Of a stretch of 5,414 bases of DNA, positions 1-4,632 are shown in pieces. The DNA lies in the NCBI GenBank assembly GCA_023299945.1, contig JALZVZ010000219.1, forward strand, positions 1 through 5,414, read 5' to 3'. Numbering within the stretch: position 1 is the stretch's first letter; each line of letters opens with the position of its first letter. The notes under the pieces were generated by a model that was not told the origin of the DNA, did not search any database, and saw only the letters and a list, made by a program, of their open reading frames with translations. The position numbers were made by a program, and so were the translations under genes. The stretch comes from Altererythrobacter sp. (GTDB taxonomy: Bacteria > Pseudomonadota > Alphaproteobacteria > Sphingomonadales > Sphingomonadaceae).

Positions 1-521
1 GTTGGTGCTTCTTCGCACGTTAGCCAGCTGCCCCAAGGAGTGACGCCGCCAGAGCAATTACGGATCGTTCCGCCAAGGGTTCGAAACTGCCGTTTGACTT
101 CTAAAGTTCGGGCATCGAGCACAATATTGGTCGTGCCGCCGGGCACTATCTCACCATTCTTCGTGCCAAAACCGCGCGCGATCGGGCCTCCAGCATTGTC
201 ATCTGGCACTAGTTCGTGATTGCGCACGAGTACTATCTCATCATTGCCAAGATCGATGCAGCCCATCCCATCAGCTTTGTTTGGGACAGTGCCGCCATCC
301 GTCATTGCATCGCCAAGGCTGGAGAGCACGCGATAGGAAAACCCCTGCGGCAAATCGAGCACTCCATTGGCATCCGGCGACAATGGTCCATACCCAAGAA
401 ATGGCGTGACCAACGATGCATTCGAAACACCGCGCGTCATGCATCCGCTCGCGATTAGCGCAGCAAATGCGCAGCTGGTAGCTGATAGGAACTGACGACG
501 ATTTGAACTAGTGGGCAGCAT
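1..521 (-). CDS. PhoX-like (DUF839) exported phosphatase, 5' part only
   Basis: The frame is open from an ATG at 521-519 to the left edge (173 codons plus two bases), so the C-terminal part is missing. The N-terminus has a twin-arginine motif (NRRQFL, residues 7-12), a hydrophobic stretch (about 14-26) and Cys27 in a weak lipobox (ASGC). This points to Tat export of a folded metalloprotein, possibly lipid-anchored. The body shows hallmarks of the shorter PhoX/DUF839 proteins: LPQGFSYRV (58-65), a DGMG segment (84-87), VRNHEL (99-104), PGGTTNIV (127-134) and RNCSGGVTPWGSWLTCEE (154-171). Characterised PhoX enzymes are phosphomonoesterases with an Fe/Ca cluster, and the conserved Cys156 and Glu170/171 lie in the region that supplies cluster ligands (from memory). 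An AAGGA at 532-536, 10 bases upstream, supports the start. The gene follows DUF3299 after 69 bases on the same strand. Family call is firm; substrate is inferred. Confidence 0.85.
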   Translation of the reverse strand, partial: MLPTSSNRRQFLSATSCAFAALIASGCMTRGVSNASLVTPFLGYGPLSPDANGVLDLPQGFSYRVLSSLGDAMTDGGTVPNKADGMGCIDLGNDEIVLVRNHELVPDDNAGGPIARGFGTKNGEIVPGGTTNIVLDARTLEVKRQFRTLGGTIRNCSGGVTPWGSWLTCEEAP

Positions 522-590
522 TGTGTTGAATTCCTTAGTCCAAAATGGCTTTGGCTTTACGCAGCGACTGGCCCGCAGCGCTTGCGAAGT
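522..590 (-). other. Intergenic gap between DUF3299 and PhoX-like genes
   Basis: This is a 69-base spacer. On the minus strand it holds the AAGGA ribosome-binding site of the PhoX-like gene (532-536). I see no strong stem-loop followed by a T-run and no good promoter, so read-through from the upstream operon is the simplest reading. A short direct repeat GCAGCG occurs at 561-566 and 575-580 on the plus strand. Confidence 0.5.
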
Positions 591-1124
591 TTAGCTCGGT
601 TTTGCATTACGCAGGCGATAGAAAATCCCGCTCTCATCTTGCCCAGTTAGCTCTAGGACGCCGCTAACAATATGAACCTTGGTTTCGTTGGTAGGGAACG
701 GTGTGCTCGCAATAACTTCTATGAACTGATTGGGCAGCGCGTGAAAGTGAAATGGGCAGCCTGGTGGGTAGGCAAGCAGAACAAACCGCTTTTGCTTTGC
801 GCCTTTTTCAATCGGCATCATCCATCCCGCCACTTTGATACGCTTTCCTGCAAGCTTGCGGACTTGGGAAGTGAATTTAGGCTTTGATACGATGTAGCCT
901 TGCGCATCCTTTCGAGTAGTTTCACCTGTAGCCTCCAGGATCTTCCACGACACACCGCCTCTGGGTGTTGCAGCTGGTTTCCAGATATCCTCTAGGGTTG
1001 CGCCAGTCTTGGGGTCGGGCGTCTGCGCATTCGGCGTCGCAAACATACTCACGCCCAGCAAGGCGGCAAATGCAGCTATGGCTATTCTTCGAGATGTCAC
1101 TTCTAAATTCTCCCGAATATTCAT
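591..1124 (-). CDS. Exported DUF3299 protein of a Zur-type ABC locus
   Basis: A 177-residue protein. Residues about 10-33 form a Sec-type signal peptide: basic SRR, hydrophobic AIAAFAALLGVSMFA, likely cleavage near PNA|QT. The mature part matches the DUF3299 (COG3495) pattern: VSWKIL (58-63), FTSQVRKLAGKRIKVAGWMMP (84-104), a strand RFVLLAY, then a Cys/His segment GCPFHFHALPNQFIEV (122-137) with Cys123, His126 and His128. That segment could bind metal, which is an inference. The biochemical function of DUF3299 is unknown, but the family is repeatedly encoded with a MacB-like ABC ATPase and permease in zinc-starvation operons. Here it starts 2 bases after the permease stop, with GAGGGG at 1131-1136 and a 6-base spacer. 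It probably works in the periplasm with the transporter. Confidence 0.85.
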   Translation of the reverse strand: MNIRENLEVTSRRIAIAAFAALLGVSMFATPNAQTPDPKTGATLEDIWKPAATPRGGVSWKILEATGETTRKDAQGYIVSKPKFTSQVRKLAGKRIKVAGWMMPIEKGAKQKRFVLLAYPPGCPFHFHALPNQFIEVIASTPFPTNETKVHIVSGVLELTGQDESGIFYRLRNAKPS

Positions 1125-1126
1125 TT

Positions 1127-2437
1127 TCAGCCCCTCGCGAGCGTTCGCGCTGGATCAATACGGTAAATTCGCAATGCAGGAATGAGAGCAGCAAATGCAC
1201 CGATTGCGAGCACCGCTGCAATCAATCCGGCTTCAGCTGGCGCAGCTTGCCATGGGGTCAATCCAAGATCAGCCAATGTCGGAAAGTTTGATCGCGCGAT
1301 CGAAATAAGGGAATGGGCAGTTATCCAACCAACCACCGCTCCCATGATAGCGGTAATCAAACCTTCCAAAATAATAGTTAGAAAAACTTGGGAACGGCTC
1401 GCGCCCATGACTCGAAGCAGAGCGAGATCTCCCTCGCGACTGCGCGCCATATTCAGCAAGGCGACGAAGATTGCGAGCCCGCCGGTCAATGCGAGTAGCC
1501 ATGCAAAGATGCGGATTCCATCAATGCTGGCTCCCAGCAAGGCTAGTAGTCGGGCGGTTTCAGTTGCCGGCACGGCAGATTGCATCTCGGTCTGCCGGTT
1601 GACCATGGACGGGACGCGGATTGCTCCTGATACATTGCGATATGTGACCAGCAGTGCAGTTAGTTCCGGTTCCAGCTCGGTGCCGTTGGCCTGTAATATG
1701 GCCGGGCTTCTCATATCTGGGGGTGGATGTAGAGTTGCGGTTGAGTGCGTCCTATGTCGCTGGCCATGGGCATTATCTCCATGATCTTGGTTTCCGCCTT
1801 CTACTTCGTCTGCATGGGCGATGCCGTGGACATCCCAAACACTTTCGTAAGAGGTAAGGATCAAGCGATCTACGACAGTGCCCGTGGCCTCCAAGATACC
1901 AACAGTCTTGAAAGGCGCATGGTCATGACTTTGGTTCCCATTCTCATCTTCAGAAAATCCGTGATTGCCAATAAATTCTTGACCCAGATCTGCGCCAGTT
2001 TCCGAGGCGGCCTTGGCACCCAATACAGCTTCCATCGGTGCCGCAAATGAACGACCACTTGCGACCTTTGTCTTATACAGATCGGCAAAGCTGCTGTCTG
2101 TTCCAACGATCCTGTACCCGTCAAAACTGTCTCCAAGCGCAAGTGGGACAGTCCGCTTGACTGCCGGATCGCGCCGGAGCAATTGTAAGCTACTCAATGG
2201 GATATTACCGGTGGGCTGGTCGACATGAAAAACACTCGACAGGATAAGTTGCAGCGGCGAACCCTTAGACCCTACAACCAAGTCAATTCCGCGCATATCA
2301 CGCTCAAATCGGTCTCGCGCTTGATTGCCAAATTGAAGCAGTAGCACAAGCATCGCGACAGAGATCGCAAGCAGGAGCACATTGAGTGCTGTTGTCAGCG
2401 GGCGATCCCGCAAATAGGCTATCGCAAGGCCGATCAT
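1127..2437 (-). CDS. FtsX/MacB-type ABC permease with His-rich extracytoplasmic loop
   Basis: A 436-residue inner-membrane protein. The layout is the type VII (MacB/LolC) one: TM1 at about 14-36, a large extracytoplasmic domain (about 37-305), and three TM helices near 309-330, 352-372 and 403-423. The FtsX-family coupling segment REGDLALLRVMGASRSQV (334-351) and the C-terminal LRIYRIDPARTLARG (422-436) are clear. The domain carries ten His between residues 159 and 237, mixed with Asp/Glu, which is unusual for MacB/LolC homologues and suggests metal contact. Its ATG overlaps the ATPase stop by 4 bases (ATGA), so translation is coupled; a GGAG lies only 2 bases before the ATG. Family members move or extract substrates in the envelope by mechanotransmission. 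Zinc-related work is inferred from the neighbours, and the direction of movement is not shown by the sequence. Confidence 0.9.
   Translation of the reverse strand: MIGLAIAYLRDRPLTTALNVLLLAISVAMLVLLLQFGNQARDRFERDMRGIDLVVGSKGSPLQLILSSVFHVDQPTGNIPLSSLQLLRRDPAVKRTVPLALGDSFDGYRIVGTDSSFADLYKTKVASGRSFAAPMEAVLGAKAASETGADLGQEFIGNHGFSEDENGNQSHDHAPFKTVGILEATGTVVDRLILTSYESVWDVHGIAHADEVEGGNQDHGDNAHGQRHRTHSTATLHPPPDMRSPAILQANGTELEPELTALLVTYRNVSGAIRVPSMVNRQTEMQSAVPATETARLLALLGASIDGIRIFAWLLALTGGLAIFVALLNMARSREGDLALLRVMGASRSQVFLTIILEGLITAIMGAVVGWITAHSLISIARSNFPTLADLGLTPWQAAPAEAGLIAAVLAIGAFAALIPALRIYRIDPARTLARG
1727..1963 (-). other. His/Asp-rich segment of the permease (codons 159-237)
   Basis: This segment encodes His159, 171, 173, 204, 208, 219, 224, 228, 231 and 237 of the permease, with many Asp, Glu and Asn in between. 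The densest part is 204-237 (HGIAHAD, DHGDNAHGQRHRTH). It lies within the predicted extracytoplasmic domain. His/Asp-rich loops are typical of zinc transporters and zinc-binding proteins, so a zinc-sensing or capturing role is plausible but inferred. Confidence 0.65.
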
Positions 2438-3075
2438 GACTCCAGCCGACCATCGGAAAGCGTAAGCGTCCGTTCAAAGTGGGCTTTCAATCGGTCATCG
2501 TGGGTCGCAACCAACAAAGTCGCTCCAGCATCATTGGCTGCCTCCAAAAGCAGCTCCGCAACCGTTTGTGTATTGGCGTGATCCAGTGCCGATGTCGGCT
2601 CATCAGCAATGAGGATCTTGGGTCTGACCACCAGCGCCCTTGCGATGGCCGCGCGCTGAGCTTCACCTTGGCTTAACTCGAATGGCCGCGCCTTTGCGCG
2701 ATTAGCTATGCCTAAGCGCTCTAGCGTTTGGTCTATCATTGCTGGATCGGTCGAGCCATTTTGCAATTTTTGGGCGAGCGCCAAATTCGCTTTTACACTA
2801 AGTGCAGACACCAGCCGAAGCGTTTGGAAAATGATCCCCATATTGCGCTTACGGATCACATCGCCATTCGAGGGCGAGATGGCTTCGGAGCCAATCGAGA
2901 CCCAGCCGCTATCGGCAGATTGCAAGCCGCAAATTATATTGAGAAGGGTAGATTTGCCTGAGCCCGAAGGACCAAGCAGCAGAACACGCTCCTCATCAGC
3001 CGCTTCAAAGGAGATGCCGGAGAGAACCGACTGGGCATCATATGTCTTGCCGACTTTGCTAACAGTTAGCTGCAT
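2434..3075 (-). CDS. ABC transporter ATPase, LolD/MacB type
   Basis: A 213-residue cytoplasmic ATPase with all ABC motifs in order: Walker A GPSGSGKST (35-43), Q-loop Gln84 in IIFQTLRL, signature LSQGEAQR (134-141, a common variant of LSGGQ), Walker B ILIADE (154-159), D-loop SALD (162-165) and H-loop His192. The length is typical of stand-alone LolD/MacB-partner ATPases. It should power the permease encoded directly downstream, whose ATG overlaps this stop codon (ATGA). Its own ATG comes 2 bases after the stop of the small exported protein and lacks a good Shine-Dalgarno, so it probably relies on translational coupling. Substrate specificity cannot be read from the ATPase; the zinc link comes from context. 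Confidence 0.95.
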   Translation of the reverse strand: MQLTVSKVGKTYDAQSVLSGISFEAADEERVLLLGPSGSGKSTLLNIICGLQSADSGWVSIGSEAISPSNGDVIRKRNMGIIFQTLRLVSALSVKANLALAQKLQNGSTDPAMIDQTLERLGIANRAKARPFELSQGEAQRAAIARALVVRPKILIADEPTSALDHANTQTVAELLLEAANDAGATLLVATHDDRLKAHFERTLTLSDGRLES

Positions 3076-3077
3076 TG

Positions 3078-3395
3078 TCAGGTGAAGGTCGCTTTGTCCT
3101 TGGCTTTGACAGGCCCATTGCCATCATCACGCTCCCATTCTTTAACCGCAGTCTCTTCATTGGCGGGTTCACTTGTCTTAGTCTTCTCTTGCTTATTTTT
3201 GGTCTCTTCCCTTGGTGTCGTCGCTTTTGTTGGTGGAGGCGGTGGCGGGCTTGAACCATGAAAACCCATAAATTTTCCAAAGGGATTGAAGCGGTGCATG
3301 CCGCCCACACCATCAAGATCACACGCCAATGCGGCGCTTGGAGTGACTGTTAGGACGATTGGCAAAGCGGCCAAGATGAGCATTCTTTCCATCAT
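3078..3395 (-). CDS. Small exported protein, mature N-terminal Cys, Pro-rich and charged tail
   Basis: A 105-residue protein I cannot assign to a named family. Residues 1-24 are a signal peptide (MMERM, then a hydrophobic run, ending ALA|C). AxA-type cleavage would leave a mature protein starting CDLDGVGGMHRFNPFGKF, with Cys25, Asp26, Asp28, His34 and His46 as possible metal ligands. Then come six prolines (50-55) and a Lys/Glu-rich, probably disordered tail (56-105). The context supports a real gene: same strand, 25 bases after the zur stop, 2 bases before the ATPase ATG. In the related gamma-proteobacterial operons this position holds a DUF2796 zinc-binding protein, so a metal-binding partner role is an inference. 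No clear Shine-Dalgarno precedes the ATG at 3395; Met2 and Met5 are alternative starts. Confidence 0.75.
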   Translation of the reverse strand: MMERMLILAALPIVLTVTPSAALACDLDGVGGMHRFNPFGKFMGFHGSSPPPPPPTKATTPREETKNKQEKTKTSEPANEETAVKEWERDDGNGPVKAKDKATFT

Positions 3396-3400
3396 AAAGA

Positions 3401-3418
3401 AGATAATATATCATATCT
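3401..3418. promoter_or_regulatory. AT-rich imperfect palindrome before the small-protein gene
   Basis: AGATAATATATCATATCT matches its own reverse complement at 14 of 18 positions. It fills the 25-base gap between the zur stop and the small-protein ATG. On the minus strand it also contains -10-like hexamers (TATGAT, TATATT). It could be a second promoter or a degenerate operator for the transporter genes. Its match to the Zur-box core is weaker than that of the 3978-3994 site. Confidence 0.3.
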
Positions 3419-3420
3419 CG

Positions 3421-3897
3421 CTATGAGTCTACATTGCACCTTCCGCAATGTCCCGAGACTTCTAAATGACGCTCGCGAGCGTCAAAGTCCTTTTCAAGGC
3501 ATAGTTTGGTCACCACCTGATGTGCCTGTTTTGCCGCTACGGTTTCACATGAACCGCAATCCGCGCAAAGCAGGTGGATTGAGTGCTTAATTTGCGCTCT
3601 GACGAAGGCGCTTGAGCTGGCGATGCGTTCAATTTCACCTCGCTTTAGAAGTCGGGCTACGCTCCTGTATACCTGAACCGGAACAAGCGGTTGACCCAAA
3701 TTGCTACTGCTTTGAGCCACTGCATATACCGTCAATGGCTTTGACGAATCCGTGATAGCGCTCAAGACGAGAGCATCGACCACTTTTGCACTCCGCCTTA
3801 GTTTTCTGCTCTCCTTGCCTCTCATGGTTTCGGATCCAGCATCAAGGCCGCAGTGCATGGGGCAAAGAGCAGTATATCGCCGAACCCTATGAGCCAT
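3421..3897 (-). CDS. zur: Fur-family repressor, Zur type
   Basis: A 158-residue DNA-binding regulator. A winged-helix region covers about residues 36-99 (KVVDALVLSAI, then PLTVYAVAQ, then PVQVYRSVARLLKRGEIERI, the recognition-helix and wing pattern of Fur/Zur). Next comes HSIHLLCADCGSC (105-117) and, near the end, CGRC (151-154). The two CxxC pairs (C111/C114 and C151/C154) are the structural zinc site usual in Zur; His105, His108, Cys117 and the E/H residues after it are candidates for the sensory site. With zinc bound, such proteins repress uptake and zinc-sparing genes, which fits all the neighbours. An AAAGGA 9 bases upstream (3907-3912) supports the first Met. The alternatives Met14 and Met25 have poorer sites. 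The N-terminus is atypical, with CPMHC at 12-16 instead of a clear first Fur helix. Fur-family call is firm; Zur specificity rests mainly on context. Confidence 0.85.
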   Translation of the reverse strand: MAHRVRRYTALCPMHCGLDAGSETMRGKESRKLRRSAKVVDALVLSAITDSSKPLTVYAVAQSSSNLGQPLVPVQVYRSVARLLKRGEIERIASSSAFVRAQIKHSIHLLCADCGSCETVAAKQAHQVVTKLCLEKDFDARERHLEVSGHCGRCNVDS

Positions 3898-3906
3898 GCC
3901 GCAGCA

Positions 3907-3912
3907 TCCTTT
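3907..3912 (-). promoter_or_regulatory. Ribosome-binding site deciding the zur start
   Basis: AAAGGA on the minus strand, 9 bases before the ATG at 3897-3895. The later in-frame ATGs at 3858 and 3825 have no comparable site, which favours the 158-residue form. Confidence 0.6.
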
Positions 3913-3946
3913 GGCCTTGATTTATTCTTGTATTGTGAACCCACTC

Positions 3947-3975
3947 TTGAAACCACCGAATTTAAAACATATAGG
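3947..3975 (+). promoter_or_regulatory. Putative sigma70 promoter for the DUF1826-GTPase arm
   Basis: TTGAAA (3947-3952), a 17-base spacer, then TATAGG (3970-3975). Transcription would start near 3982, inside the Zur-box-like palindrome at 3978-3994, a classical repressor position. The -10 is not ideal, so this is a prediction. Confidence 0.45.
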
Positions 3976-3986
3976 ATATGTTACAA
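3959..3986 (-). promoter_or_regulatory. Putative promoter for zur (minus strand)
   Basis: On the minus strand TTGTAA (3986-3981) and TAAATT (3964-3959) are separated by 16 bases. Each matches its consensus at 4 of 6 positions. The -35 lies inside the Zur-box-like site, so the same operator could autoregulate zur. Weak evidence on sequence alone. Confidence 0.3.
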
Positions 3987-3994
3987 CGTTACAT
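3978..3994. promoter_or_regulatory. Candidate Zur box in the divergent promoter
   Basis: ATGTTACAACGTTACAT agrees at 13 of 17 positions with the proteobacterial Zur-box core ATGTTATAATATAACAT (consensus from memory). It keeps the ATGTTA and ACAT ends. It lies between zur and the DUF1826-GTPase genes, 24 bases before the DUF1826 ATG and 80 bases before the zur ATG. No other site in the window matches this well by eye. Confidence 0.6.
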
Positions 3995-4018
3995 TAATAA
4001 GTGAAAGATTCAACAATA

Positions 4019-4621
4019 ATGCCAACGAAAACTGATTCAGCAGCGCTGATCTCTTGCGATCCGACCATCCTGCGCTCGATCAAGCAAGAGGATTGCAGTC
4101 TGGCTATCTGGGAGCGCTCATCCTTACTGGGCATTGAGCAACTGCTTGACGGCGCACCTCAAAACATCCGACTGAATACTGCACTTAGCGATTTGGGTCC
4201 AAATTTGGCCAATGCCTTGGTGACCAACGGTTTCGTTCATCCCCATATTCACGGCCGCTTGGTCGACGACGCTAATGATCTGGCGGAACTCTATTGTTCG
4301 ATACTCGGGATCAATGAATTGGAACTCCGTCTCGAGATTGTAAGCACCGATTCTTGCCGAAAGTTTCACGCCGATTTCGTAACCGCCCGACTGATCACCA
4401 CATACATTGGCGCAGGTAGTAACTGGTTGACTGGCGAAGACGCTGACCGAGTGAAGGCCGGATTGGAACCGAAGCGCATCAATTCTCTCACGGCTGGCGA
4501 TGTCGGGATTTTCAAGGGCAAGCTGGCTTTGGGGCGTCCGGCAATCCACCGGTCTCCTCCGATCGCAGGCACCGGCCAGCGGCGCCTCCTCCTCGTCTTG
4601 AACCCAGTTGAAAAAATATGA
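4019..4621 (+). CDS. DUF1826 protein, partner of the COG0523 GTPase
   Basis: A 200-residue protein without signal peptide or membrane helix, so cytoplasmic. It carries the DUF1826 signature in its second half: [24 protein letters not shown] (114-137), a GDVGIFKGK segment near 160-168, and AIHRSPP followed by RRLLLVL (175-194). The family has no known biochemical role (to my knowledge) but is often encoded next to COG0523 zinc GTPases, as here, where the GTPase starts 11 bases after the stop. The conserved HxD (His117, Asp119) and a distal His177, followed by Arg188/189, resemble the metal site of double-stranded beta-helix oxygenases; this is inference. I chose the ATG at 4019. An in-frame GTG at 4001 would add six residues but has no ribosome-binding site and lies closer to the predicted operator. 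Confidence 0.85.
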   Translation: MPTKTDSAALISCDPTILRSIKQEDCSLAIWERSSLLGIEQLLDGAPQNIRLNTALSDLGPNLANALVTNGFVHPHIHGRLVDDANDLAELYCSILGINELELRLEIVSTDSCRKFHADFVTARLITTYIGAGSNWLTGEDADRVKAGLEPKRINSLTAGDVGIFKGKLALGRPAIHRSPPIAGTGQRRLLLVLNPVEKI

Positions 4622-4623
4622 TT

Positions 4624-4627
4624 GGAG
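4624..4627 (+). promoter_or_regulatory. Ribosome-binding site deciding the GTPase start
   Basis: GGAG (in TTGGAG), 5 bases before the ATG at 4633. The in-frame ATG at 4618, which overlaps the DUF1826 stop as ATGA, has only an A-run before it. The later ATG is therefore preferred. Confidence 0.6.
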
Positions 4628-4632
4628 CATCA

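Noticed and set aside
216..458. 80-codon open frame on the plus strand
   Set aside because: It is antisense to the PhoX-like gene, whose frame carries the conserved DUF839 segments and a Tat signal.
561..580. Direct repeat GCAGCG (two copies) in the DUF3299/PhoX gap, considered as a terminator or mobile-element trace
   Set aside because: The copies are only 6 bases, in direct and not inverted orientation, with no T-run; this is compatible with chance.
1182..1784. 200-codon open frame on the plus strand
   Set aside because: It lies antisense to the permease gene, whose membrane and FtsX motifs are unmistakable. The translation shows no family pattern.
4001..4003. GTG as the start of the DUF1826 gene
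   Set aside because: It has no ribosome-binding site and is only 6 bases from the operator; the ATG at 4019 leaves a more sensible leader.
4618..4620. ATG overlapping the DUF1826 stop as the GTPase start
   Set aside because: It is possible by translational coupling, but the ATG at 4633 has a well-placed GGAG and the resulting N-terminus ([15 protein letters not shown]) fits the family better.
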